Below are positions 19,901 to 32,700 of a stretch of DNA of 64,000 nucleotides, one piece after another. The notes under the pieces were generated by a model. That model searched no databases, was not told where the DNA came from, and saw nothing but the letters and a program-made list of their open reading frames with translations. The stretch lies in assembly GCF_020360975.1 (NCBI RefSeq), contig NW_025408667.1, positions 3,038,001 to 3,102,000 on the forward strand. Direction: 5' to 3'. Source of the stretch: Hirsutella rhossiliensis. Lineage: Eukaryota > Ascomycota > Sordariomycetes > Hypocreales > Ophiocordycipitaceae. The stretch's first letter is position 1. Each line of letters begins with the position of its first letter. A program made the translations under genes and the position numbers.

Positions 19901-22900
19901 AGCTCTAACTTTAAATTTCGTAACCTTATAATCTAGAAGTATACTATATCTAGAAACGCTAGCCGTTAAGAGGGATTATCTAATCTTACTACTAACGATA
20001 TAAAAGAATTAAGGTAGATATTAATAAGATTACTAATAGACTTAAAGATATACTTATTAGAAGCTAAGATAACCTTATAAGAAGACTCTACTAACTATAA
20101 CTCTTACTTATTAGTAAATTTAACGGTAAAAATATAACTAAATTCCTTGAGAAGTTTAAATAAAAGATATACGTTAACTATATTTATAATAAGGATAAAA
20201 TAAACTAGCTCGAAGTCTATATCTCCTTTATATAAGCCCTTACTATTAAAATTCTTATAGATAGACTTACCTAGGAAAAAGTAAAGAAGAGACTCCTTTA
20301 ATACTACTATATATATAATATTAAATAACTAAAAACTACTAACGACCGCTTAAACTATTATAATACTAAAAAGCCTAAGACTATTATAGAAGTTATAAAA
20401 TAGCTTAGTCTCTACTTATACCTATAGCGTAAGGTATAACCTAATAGCTAGGAAGAATCTATAGTCTAGTTATACTTTATCTACTATATAATACTAAAGG
20501 AACTTATTATTAACGTTATAAAGAGAAATAAAAAGATATTTAAAGTTATCTTAAAACTCTTATATAAAAGCCTTATCTATATAATTAATAACTACTTAGT
20601 ACCTTACTAGGACGTTAAGTAATAAGATATAGTATCTAAAGTCTATAATTAAAAGCTTAAGAACTTAAAGAAAGACTAGCTTTTTAAGGAAATTAATAAA
20701 GTAATAAAGGAAGCTAAATTTAATAAGGGCGAAGAAAAATATCTTAAAGAGTTAAAGAAAATAAATAAGAAACCTAGATAGCCTATAAAGGAGATCTTAG
20801 ACCTAATAAAAGCCTTTAAAGATATAAAGATTAACCTTACTCGCTAGTAAGAGTAGATATTTAACTAGCTTAATAGGAAATAAAGATATATTAGTAGTAA
20901 AGGCTATTCTTTAAGTTATAGATAAGGAGGTAGTATAAATACTATCGGATTTTATTACTTATCTAATTAATATATATAGTTTTTAGTTAATACTTTTAAC
21001 TAGCCTAGGAGATACTTTTATTATAGTAAAGAAAGATACTACGTTAATAAGTATAAGGTATACTTTTAAGACTATAAGATTAGATTTCTAATATATAAAG
21101 TAGTAAATAGGACTCTTTACCTTAAAAGAAAAGATAATAAAAGTATAATTCCCTTAGTACTTATTAATAGGTTTTCTTAAATAGGTATATATATTTTAAG
21201 GCTTATTATATACTAAGTAAATATATAGCTAGACTCTTTTATATTACTACTTATAAAATAGGTTAAAGCTATAGTTATATTATCTTACTTAAATTAAGCT
21301 ACTAGTAAAAGAGAATCCGATTTATTAAACTAGTTTTAGAGATATAGAAGCCTATATAAGTAAAAGCTAAGGAATCTAAAAGTAAGTAATATAAGAAAAG
21401 AAGTAAGAAGGATATTAGTTATTATAATTATAGATAATATATAATAAAGTAATATATATAATTAGATAATTTATATAACTATAATAGGGATTAATACTTA
21501 TAAGGGAAAAAGATAAAAAGTTAAAAAAGATATAAAGGAAATCGAGATAATAAGAATAGTAAAAACTAGCCTAAATATTATCCCTATATACTATAGATAT
21601 AAAGTAGATCTAAATAAAAAGTTTAATAGACTTATAAATAAATTTATTAGAGAAATTATATATAAAAGAATCTTAATCCCTTTAAATTACTTAATTAACT
21701 TTATTCCTTAACTAAGTAAGAGACTTAGTACGAGATATATAGATATAGCCTAAAGTATAGAAAATACTAAATTCTAGACCTTAGAGAAAGTAAAGAGTAA
21801 TATAAGACCTTATAAAGCTATAATAATAGTTATAAAAGTAGCCGAAGATAATATAGAAAGTAGTTTACTCCTCCTTAAATATCTATAAGGAAAACTTATA
21901 GTAGCTTTAATATAAGTTAAAGAATAAGATAAAAAATACTAAGTTAAATAAATTAAACTTACTTACCTTACTTATAAAGAATAAGATTATAAGTACCTTA
22001 AAGTCTAATAAGTATTAAAGGAAGTTAGGTTTATAACTAATATAATTAAAATAATATAACTAGCTTAAGAACTATTTAATTAATAAACTTTAAAGGTAAT
22101 AAGACTAAGAAAAGATAAATTTATTATATAGGAAGTAGTACTCTTAATAAGATACTAAGAGATAACTTTAAAGGACTTTATAGTAATTCCTATAATATAT
22201 TTAAATATAGTCCTTATACCCTTTTACTCGCTTAAGTATATATAAGACCTACCTTATATTTAAGTATAGCTTAGTAGCTAGAAAGCTAAAGTTCTAAGCG
22301 CCTTAATCGATATTAAGTTTAAAGGAAACCTTATTACTAAAAGATATATAAACGTATATAGGCTTAAAATCCTACTAATAAGAGTATTAATAATAGCGTA
22401 TACTAGGTCCCTTATAAATATAGTTAGGGAGGTAGAGACTAATCTCTATCTTGGTATAGCTTAGATATTAATCCGTCTTTATATTATATTAAATAAAGTT
22501 TTAGTCCCTTTTATCCTAGGTATACTATTTATTAGAGCCGCGCGTATATTATTTAATTATTCCTTAAGAAACGGCGATATATAGGTTAAATATTAAATCG
22601 GTACTATCTAAGTAGTTATACTAGCGGTAGGAGCTATTAAATAAGAGCTTTTAAATAAGGTCGATATAGTAAAATCCTTTTAGACTACGACCTTAATAGT
22701 TAATAAAGATATATATAAAAGACTAAAGCTTAAGGAGACTATATAAGAAATAGCTACCTAGCTCCTAAGAATTTTTTTTAGGCTTTAGTAATAGAAGTTA
22801 AAGAAGATAACTTAAGAGCTACCTAATAATTATAAAGAAAACCCTTTATAGATACCTTAATAGCTAAGATTCTCTTACTAGGAGGTAAGATCCTTAGTTA

Positions 22901-25900
22901 TAGAAAGGGCGCTAACTAAGTCCTTAACCTAGCCTATACTAGCGTAAACGAGCCCTTAATAGCACTAGTATAATAGCAATTAATTATAGACGAAGGAGAT
23001 AAAGCGATTCTAGCTATTAGATCTAAAATAGTAAAAGAGATTATTAAAGTTATAGTTATAGAGGCTATAAGAGAATTTAAGAAAAATATTATTAGAGCTA
23101 GAAAGAAGTTTAGAAAGATCTAGAAGGTTAAAGTTAAGATAGGGAGGAAACGACCTATTAGATTATATAATCTAAGAGTTAATACTCTCTTTAAAAGAAA
23201 AGTAAATAAGATTAACCCTATTAATAATACTCTATTAAATAGCTTAACGCTAAAAAGGGACCCTAACTAAAAGAAGACTAAATAAAATACTATTAAAGAT
23301 AAGATATAGCTTAGACCCTACCTAGAATACTTAGTAGGAAAATTCTTAAGTATATAGAAAGGGAAGCGGCTAATATAAGAGAGACTTAAAGTAATTTACG
23401 AATAATTTAAGGGCTTTCTTATAAAGGTAGAAATCTAAATCTTCGATAATATTCTATTTAATAAGGAAGTAGCGTTATCCTAGGACTTTATAGAAAGAGG
23501 TAAAGTCGACTTAGCTATAGCCCTCTTATAGGTTATTAAGATAATAGAATATAAAGCGTAGTAAGTAGCCTTAATTTTAATCTTAAAAGTAATAGAGTAG
23601 AAAGTTATTAATATCCTTAAAATTAAACTAAAAATAAGAGTCCTTAAAAAAGGGTATAGGCCTTATAAGAACCCTTATTTCCTAGTAGTAAAGAAAGATA
23701 GAGGACTACGTTTAATTAATTCCGCTATATATATAAATACTATTATAATAATAGATATAAACCTACTACTAAATATAAATAAGTTTAGCGACTACTTCTT
23801 AATATATAAGATCTTTTCCCTCCTAGACTTTTTTTTAGGCTATAATTAGATCCCTTTTAATATTAAAAGCTATAACTTAATAATATTTACGATACTTATT
23901 AGCTTCTTATATATATATATACTCCCTTAAAGGGCTATAAACTTAGTTAGCTAATTTATAAGGATAATATAAAGAATCTTATAAGACTTTATACTAAATA
24001 TCTATAGGAATTTCCTTAATAATATAGGTATTAAGGGGCCCGATATAACGTATAATAATAAAGAGGTAGCGCTAAGAGTAAGGAGATTTATCTTTAAATA
24101 CCTTATTATCCTTAATAAAGTCTTAGTTAACGTTAAACTCTTTAATTATATAATTATAAGGGCTAAATTAAAATTATACTAATAAGTAACTAAAGTTATT
24201 AGTTATATTTATAAAATAAATAAAAGGTGCTTTATAGAAGCTAAAGTTATTAAAATTAAGGAATAGATAAGATACCTTAATATAATATATATTAAAGCTT
24301 TCCTTAGTATTATAGGATACTATTAAATCTAGATTAAATAGTTCGCTATCTTAGTAAAACGCCTTATAGACCTATTAAAGAAAGAAGTCTATTAAGAGTA
24401 AGGAGATAAATAAGTAAATATAATAGCTACCCTTAAAGAAGCTATTACTAATCTAGTCTTTTTAGTATCCCTTAATATCGGCCTAAGAAAAAGAGATATT
24501 ATTTTAATATATAATATTAGTCTACTTAGCTAAGGAGTAGTTCTAATATAAATAGTTAATAGAAAGAGGCGCCTTATAAGGTTCGAAAGTAAAATATAGT
24601 TACTAGTAGAAACTAAATATAATATAATAAAGAGGGAGTATAGGGCTATATTAAGTACGTTTAAAAGACTAAGAATATACTTATATAGCGTATATTTTAT
24701 CCTAGAAACTAATATATAGGTCTTAGTTAATTAACTAAAAGGTGCTCTTAAAGATATCCCTAAAGCTATAGTAACTTATTAAATAAGCTATATTTTCTTC
24801 TTTAACTTTACTATATAATATATTAAAGGTAAGAAGAATAGTATAGCTAATAGACTCTTAAGAAAGCCTAAAGGACCTTTTAATATATTAAATAGGGAAA
24901 TAAAAGGCGATATTAAAGAATCTATAAACTTTTACTTAAACGTAGTATAAGGGACTAAGCTATAAGGGGACTACTTAAAGGAATTAAGGATAATTATAAA
25001 CTCCCTTTAAACGTTAAAACGGCTAAAGGGCCTTTCTAAATAAGACTATAGGAAGCTATACTTAAAGAGTCTAAATTTCTACGTTAAAGATTAAAAGCTT
25101 TATCGACTCCCTTAAAAGGAAGAAAAGGGACCTATACTAGTTATAGATAACCTAAAAGAATAAAAATAGATTATTATAAAGTACTATACGTAAATAGGAT
25201 ATAAAGGATAATAAGTTATATATATATTTATAAAGAATAAGTATTAGTAGGCTAGCCTTTAAAATAATATTTATAGTATAATCTTTTTTTATAAAGAATA
25301 CTAATACTTTATAACTAAGAGACCCTAAGAAGTTATAACTACGACCGCGCTTAGCTACCTTATAAGTAAAATTTACTTTAATAGCTAGTATATACTATCT
25401 AATTATAAGTATTTATACCTTATAAAAGTATAAGATAACCTTACTAAATAGGTAGAAGTAACCTTAGTTAAAGAAATTACTATAGGAGCTATAACTAAAT
25501 TTATACTCTTTATTATTTATAGGTATAGTATAATACTATATACTATAATTAATAGAGGGCCTAAAATAAAGAAAGACTTTAAGTATATCTTAAAGGATAT
25601 AAGCGTTAAAGTTATCTAAACTTTAGTATATAATTTAAAGGTAAACGTAGTAGTAAAATAAGGGTATTAAAGGTTAATAATAGTACTTATAAAAATAGTA
25701 GAGAAAAAGGGTAAGTAGATTAAATACCTTAACTAAGTAATCCTTATAAACTAAATAATAGTTAAAGAGTCTTATAGAATATTAGCTTTCTACTTACTAT
25801 ATAAATAAGAACTAGTACTATCTTTTAAGGTAGAATATTTACCTTAGCGACTAATTAACTAAGATAAAGTAAAGATAAGAAAAGAATTATTTAAAGTATA

Positions 25901-26640
25901 AGTATAAGTTTTAAAAAGGAAAGAAAAAGATATAAAAGAAGCTAAGAAAAGAGTAATAAGATATTAAAATTAATTAGTAAAAAAGATAGATAAAGCTAAT
26001 AAGTATATAATAAGGAAAGAAAGCCTATAACTTAAAGACCTTATCTTACTATTTAATATAAGATAATTAAATAATCTAAGGAGGTAAGCTAAGTATTAAA
26101 TAAGGTAGAACGGTCCCTTTTAAGTAGTATTACGCTTAAAGTAGTTTAAGGCGTATAAGATTAAGACTTTAAATAAAATTATACTTAATAAGATAATCCT
26201 AAGAGAGTATTTAAAGAAGTTTAAAAAAGATAAGGAAGGTTAGTAGTACTTTATTAAGGATAACTAGTTACTCTAAGATAAGATTACTCTTAATAAAAGA
26301 AGGAAGGAAGAAATAATAAATAAAGTAAATAATTTACTACTCTTACTAAGTAAAGAAGCCTTAGATTAAATAGTACTATAGTTATAACGACTCCTTAATA
26401 AACCTTAGAAGGATTAAAGCTAAGAAGAAAAAGAAAAGCGACTATAAATACCTAAGAGAGGCCTAAGGTATACGATCGAGGTTTAGCTACTATAACTTAG
26501 TAAAGTAAAAAAGGATCTCTATATAAGAGCCTTAAAGACGCTAATTTAATAAGAAAAAGAGGAGGTAAAAAGGAGCTAAGGAGGAAAAGGTAATAAAGAT
26601 AAAAATCTATAACTATTATAAGAAGCACGCTAAAACCTAA
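19900..26640 (+). mobile_element. Element F: RIP-mutated Ty3/gypsy retrotransposon remnant
   Basis: Reading TAG/TAA as mutated Gln or Trp reveals one gypsy element. A gag-like part is at about 20100-20650 (KFNGKNITKFLEKFK). Reverse transcriptase spans about 23660-24200 (PYKNPYFLVVKKDRGLRLIN, then SLLDFFLGYN, with FLNNIGIKGP where FLDDVGIKGP is usual). RNase H is at about 24440-24900 and integrase at about 25130-25930 (KEYRA- and ANKY-type blocks, then LINWDKV-like). Both catalytic aspartates of the reverse transcriptase have become Asn by G-to-A change. Dozens of in-frame stops make it dead. I could not define its LTRs. It forms part of the oldest layer. Confidence 0.8.
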
Positions 26641-27179
26641 CTAGTAACTAAGGTACTATCTAACTATTTAATTAAAGGATAACTATAGTAGCTAAGATAT
26701 TTATAAGCGCTTTACTTACTACCTTATCTTTTTAAATTTTCTACTTAAAGCTCCCTAAGTAAATAAAGATAATATTTTCTACCCTTTCTTAATAATAACC
26801 TACCCTTTACTACCTTAAAGAAAGTAAATAAAGATATAGTTAAATAATAAAGTAAGAAAATAAATATTCTTACTACTTACCTTTTTTAAAAATAAGACTT
26901 TTTACTTTATAAATAAGGACGTTTATTTTTTATTATAAAAAAGGAGACCTATTATAGTAAAAATAATCGCGCTTATAAAATAAATTTTAATATATTTTTA
27001 ACTTACTAAATTAAATATATATAACCTTAAGAGAAAAACTTTTACTATTAAAGATAGCGACTAAATAATACTACCTACTCTTAGTAAACCTATTATAGAC
27101 TACTATAAAGCGAACTTAAAGACTATTTAATTATTACTTAAGAGAGAGCTTATTAAACCTATATAATCTCTTTCTAAGA
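26641..27179. other. RIP-mutated AT-rich spacer
   Basis: No readable coding sequence. It may be the 3' part of element F. Confidence 0.45.
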
Positions 27180-28290
27180 AAAATAGATATAAGGTTAATT
27201 TCCTCCCTTTCCTTTAAATCCTTAGTAGGACTAAAGGGATTAAGGATATTATAAAGAAGATAAAGGGCAGTCTTATTACTAATATACTTATTATAAAATT
27301 TATTAGTCTTAAGGTTAGTATAGAAATTATAACTATATATATAGTTAGCGAATCTATTAAGGTTATAAGTAGCCTTATAGTATTTAAGGAAGTACTACTA
27401 TTTATAAATAGGCGCCTTAGTTAAATCCTAGATATAGTTAGCGTAAGAACCGCTAATAGTACTTAAAAGAGAGATATACTTATAAAAAAGAAATATAATA
27501 TACTTATAAGTAAAAGTTATAATTATTTAATAAGTTCGAATATACCCTTAATAAAAGCAAGGGTTATAAGTTCTATATAAAGTAATTAAGACTACTTAAG
27601 AGTATTCTTACTACCTTAAACTAAGCTAGGAAAAAAAGTATCCGCGCGGATAAGTAATTTCTATAAGGATATAGGTTATTAGCTAACGTTTATAATAAAG
27701 GGTATAAAAGACGATTTAATTATACTAACCTAGCGTGCTCTTAAGAAAGTAAGAGAAAGGAGAGTAACTATATACTTTAATCTTAATAATATTAGGAGCT
27801 TTTAATAGGACCTATAATTAAAAGGCAATTTCTATATAAATTAAAAACCCTTAATAACCGATATTATTTTTACTATAAACCTAAGTCTTAAAGTAACTAT
27901 AATCTATAAAAGAAGATAGTTAGAACGAGCTAAGCGAGATTAAATAAGTTAGATAGTTATTACTTAAAAGTACTTTATATAAAGAGGAAAGACCTTAGTA
28001 CGATAATTCTAAGTAAGAAGAGTAGTAGTAATAAGGGAAGGTTATAAAAGAGTAGTTAAAGAAAAGTTAACGATATTTAATAGCTCTTTAGTTTTAAGTT
28101 TAGCGGTTTTATAAGATATAATAAGGAAGAAGAGGTAGTTATAAAAAGAGAAGATAAGAGGTAGCGGTTTAAAGAAATAAAGAAGATAAAAAAAAGAAGA
28201 GAAAGAAGAGAAATAGAAAGAGTAAAGAAGGGAAGAAAAGGGCGGAAATTAAATAGCTCCTTAATCGATAACTAGTAAAAGAAGCTATTT
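27180..28290 (+). pseudogene. Unknown ORF remnant with a basic C-terminus
   Basis: One plus-strand frame reads coherently for over 1 kb if TAG/TAA are taken as RIP-converted Gln/Trp/Arg codons. Examples are IVFKEVLLFINRRLSQILDI, KKVSARISNFYKDIGYQLTF and RERRVTIYFNLNNIRSF. The end is strongly basic (KRNRKSKEGKKRAEIK), like a nucleic-acid-binding tail. I do not recognise the family. It lies downstream of element F pol and on the same strand, so it may be an additional ORF of F, the capsid ORF of another element, or a host gene. Confidence 0.45.
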
Positions 28291-28379
28291 AAGTATAACC
28301 CTTAAATATACCTAAGACCTTACTATTATAAAGGCTAGCTAAAGTAATTAATAACCGCGCGCTTTAATAACTATTTATT

Positions 28380-28459
28380 TCTTTTACTATACCCTCTTTC
28401 TTTCTTTCTTTTTCTTTCTTCCTTCTTCTTCCTTTTATATATATATATATATACTTTAT
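28380..28459 (+). repeat. Pyrimidine-rich and TA simple-sequence tract
   Basis: CTTTCTTTCTTTCTT-type and (TA)n runs form the target region of element C. They rejoin sequence at 36322 once C is removed. Confidence 0.7.
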
Positions 28460-28464
28460 ATACT

Positions 28465-28914
28465 TATAACGACCGGTGTTATTCTTAAGGGATAAACCTA
28501 TTAAGGGGTTTATATTAGTAGATATAATAGGGCGTGGTCTAAGTAATAATAAGTATATTACGTTAGTAATAAGTCGGAGGTCGTAGACTATAGACTATAA
28601 CTAGGTAATTAAAATTAGAGATAGAATCGTAATAAAGATCTATATTAAAAGCTAGAAAGCTATCTATCTAAAGGAGTAAAAGTAGGTAGCTATATATACC
28701 TATAGAGACTATCCTTAGATTATAGGCCTAGCTATAATCCCTAACGTTAGATCGTATAGAGCGTAGTAATCCTATTAATCCTAGATTACTTAGATCTCTA
28801 CGATCCCCTTAATCCTATATCTATTAAATAGTCGTGCTAACTATTTATCCGTTAGACTATATTACGTGCTTAACGCGGTCGACCGTTAGCGGCCTAGTAG
28901 CCGTAGTCGTAATA
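28465..28914 (-). repeat. 3' LTR of element C
   Basis: 450 bp, same length as the partner at 35867-36316. Differences are C/T or G/A. A polypurine tract follows at 28915-28935. Confidence 0.93.
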
Positions 28915-29321
28915 CGATATCTCCCCTCCTTTTAGTCTTATTTATAAGACCTACTATAGCTGCCTTAGCCGCTATATATAAATATACCCTTATCGCGTTA
29001 TGCGTAAGTATATCGTTCCTTATTTCTTTATCCTTTTAGGATATACTACTAATAGTATATCTAGTCGTATACTAAAAAATCGTTCTTAAAAAGCCTCTAA
29101 GCGCGCTACTCTTACCGAATATATTAACTTAAGTAGAGATCCTACCGATATACTATATACTTAATATTTTAAGGCGAAGAAGATAAATTATCGGATAGCC
29201 GAAAATTCTTTACGCTATAATAATTATATTACTAGTAGTCGTCCCTATTATAATAGTATTTTAGTAGCCTCTTCTTATAGGTATCTTTTAATTCTTTCTA
29301 TATATAGTAGCTAATATATTT

Positions 29322-29735
29322 CTTTTAGTAACTAAATTATTAGCGGAGTAGCGTAGGCTATATTCTAAAGAGGAGGAAGCTAAGGAAGCCTTATTAGAGC
29401 TTTAGGTATAACTTATAAACCTTTAGTTATAAATATCTATCGCCGTTAATCGTTTAGCTTATATCTAAAAGATTTAGAATCGTATAAAGGAAAAGAGTTC
29501 TAAGTTATTTCGTCGTAGTATCTAAGAAGTAGATACTAAGGATAGCGTTTTACCTACGCTAAATACGTATAAGTATTAGGTAGTAAATAACTTATAATTA
29601 TTAGGCGTTCTTAATAAAGCGAATTAGTCCTTATTCGGTATTAGTAAGGAGTTTATAGATCTTAGTCCTTTAATCCCTCTTAAACCTTCTAGTAAAATTA
29701 TTAAAGTAGAGAGCTATAGTAGGTTAAGTGCTTAA
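29322..29735 (+). pseudogene. Antisense coiled-coil ORF in element C
   Basis: On the strand opposite to pol, one frame reads continuously when TAG/TAA are taken as former CAG/CAA: LLVTKLLAEQRRLYSKEEEA, then ALLELQVQLINLQLQISIAV, SSKLFRRSIQEVDTKDSVLP and PLIPLKPSSKIIKVES. The Glu/Leu/Gln-rich first part looks like a coiled coil. The frame ends at about 29735, where its complement is the chromodomain end of pol, so the two overlap tail to tail. Similar coiled-coil hypothetical proteins (Glu-rich, then an RRG- and DEL-like motif) are abundant in ascomycete genomes as repeats; I know no function. It contains 8-10 converted Gln codons, no ATG, and cannot be expressed now. Confidence 0.55.
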
Positions 29736-32700
29736 GTAGTTCCTAAGTATTTTCCTTTAGTCTATATCCCTTTTACTTAATAAGGTATTCTTATTACTAA
29801 CCTTATTTTCTTATATTTAGTATTTATTCTACTTTATATTCTTAATTATTATTAACTTTAATTTTTTCCTATAGTTTAGCGTTTTATAGTATTAGTTTTA
29901 ATAATAAGATATAAAATATCGGGTATATTTATATTATCGTTAGTAGCGAAAGTTTATAGTTAACTTTTAAAATAGTTTTCTTAACCTTAAACGGTCTAAG
30001 TTTCTTAAAATCTAATTTATTGCTTAGTCGTTTTATTTTAATATTTTATTATATAAGGTAGACTATATCTCCCTTTCGAAAGATTAGTCCCTATAATCTT
30101 TTCCGGTTATAGTAAGTAGATATTTATTCTCTAATAAATTAAAGTTCTTATTATATTTCTTTATATAGTTTTTATAGCTAATCTACTTATAGTATCGCTC
30201 GTTCTACTTATAGTCCTTATTAAGTAACCTTAAATACTTTTAGGTTATATCTATAATTAGTATATATTAGTAAGAGCTTAGTTATTTCCGTAACTAAGCT
30301 ATTATAAGCTAGTTACGCTATTAGTAGCTATTTAACTTAATCGTTTTATTCGTAGCTAATATAGTATCGTAAATATTATTTAAGCGTTTAGTTAAGTCGT
30401 TTTATTTATCTATCTATTTATAGGTAATAAGCTATACTAAGCTTATATTTCGTCCTTAATTATACTATAAGAGCTTACTAAAATTTAGCTATAAATATAC
30501 TTCCTTTATTAGAGATAATCTTATTCGGTAGTCTATAATTACTAATAATTATTCGTAGGAATATATATACTAGCTCTTTTATATTACTTACTTCTTTATA
30601 TAGTAAAAAATACCTATACTTCGTTAGTCTATTAGTAATAATAAATATACTATTATACTTAGCGTTAGTTATAGGTTCTTTTAACGGTAGTAGCTTTATA
30701 ATATAATTAAAAGCTATCGAATCCTATAGTTTCTCTAGTACTAGTAGCGGTTATAATTCTTTATATAGTTTATATCGTTTAGCTTTACTTTATACGTAAA
30801 GTTTATATTCTTTAATAACTTATCGTACTACTTCTTTAAGCTATAGGAAGTTATATTATCGTTTAATCTATTCTATTATTCTTTAGATTCCTTAGTATCT
30901 ATATATTAGATATTCGTATATATCTTATATAACTTTATCTCGTAATTCTAGTAGTATCTAGATTTTATTTTTATATATTAGAACTTCGAAATATTCTATA
31001 TTATATCCGTTTAATACTTTATATTCTTTTATCTATTTTAAGATCTTTTAGTATATTAAGTCGTTAGGTTATACTTTAAATATTATATTTAGCTATTATT
31101 ACTAGTAGTTCCTATTTTCGTTGATTTCTAGGAGCTATCCTTTTACTATAGGTACCCCTATATCGTAGTTACTTCGTTAACTAAGGGTATTAGCTTAACC
31201 GTTTTCTATTCCTTTTCTATAAATTATTTTATAGTCGAATTCTAATAAGTATTTAGCCTATTAGATCTATCGTCCGTTTAACTATTATATAGTTATAAAG
31301 TATAAGATGTTTTTATAATCTATATAAACCTTAACTTTATACTTACTTCCGAAAAGGTAGTATTAAAATTCCTTAAAAGCTTAAATAATTATAAGGAATT
31401 CTTTATCGTAGATAGGGTAATTAAGTTCTACGCTATATAGCTTTTTCGAATAAAATATAATTAGTCGTAGTCTTCCTTTATTATCTTTTTATCCGATTTA
31501 TACTCCTAAAGTAAAGTCTAATATATCGGTTTTAAGTTTAATTTATCGTTTTAAATTAAAGGTAGTTAAGATTAGTTCTTATATAATTATAGTTTTAATA
31601 TATTTAAAAGCTTCGTTAGCTTTATCGTCTTATATAAATTCTTTTTCCTTCTTCGTTAAGTTATATAATAGTACTATAATCTTTTTAAAATCTTTAATAA
31701 ATCGTTAGTAGTAATTTATAAATCCTAGGAAACTTTATATATCCTTAACGTTCTTTAGCGTTAGCTATTCTTTAACTAAGTTAATCTTATCTTATTATAT
31801 TTATATCTCTCTTAGTAAGATCGTATATCCTAAGAAGTCTACTTCCTATATATATAAACTTACTTTTCTTTAGTTTAACTAGTAACTTTATATTCTAAAG
31901 TACGCGGAGTACCTTATAGACGTATTCCTTATATTCTTCTAGGGTATCTAAGAAGATTAGGATATTATCTAGGTATACTACTATAAAGATATCTAAGTAT
32001 TCGCGTAGGATATTATTAATTATCTATTAAAAGGTAGCTAGTATATTTATAAGTCTAAATAGTATTACTAGATATTTAAATAGTCCGAATTTCGTTTTAA
32101 AGGCTATTATCTATTCGCGTCCTTTTTTTATATATATTAAGTTATAGGCGCCTTTAAGGTTAAGGGCTATAAACTATTTTTTACTATATAGTCGATCTTA
32201 TAGTTTTAATATAAGCGGTAATAGTATTCGGTCTTTTATTATAATATCGTTTAAGCGTTTATAATCGATAATTAGTTATAGCTTACTATTTTTCTTTAAA
32301 ATAAATATAACTAGGTAGCTTACTTTAGATATTAACGTTTATATATATCCCTTTTATAGATTCTTATTAAGGTAGTCGCGTAGCGTTTATAGTTATTTTT
32401 CGTTTAAGTTATAGATCTTATAGAACGTCGGCGTTATTCTATCCTTAAGATAAATTTCGTAGTCCTATTAGCTATATTTAGGTAACCCTATCTTAAGTTC
32501 TTCCTTAAAAAGTTTATTATATTTCTAGTATTCCTAGGGGATGTTTTTTATTCTATCTTATAGGCTTTATTTTTTCTTTTAAGAGCTAGTTTCTCTTAAC
32601 TTAAGCTCTTTATTAATTTATTTAAGGTCTTTCCTTAAAGTAGTAATAACTCTTTAGATCTTTATATTATATCCTTTATTCTATTTATATTAGATATTAG

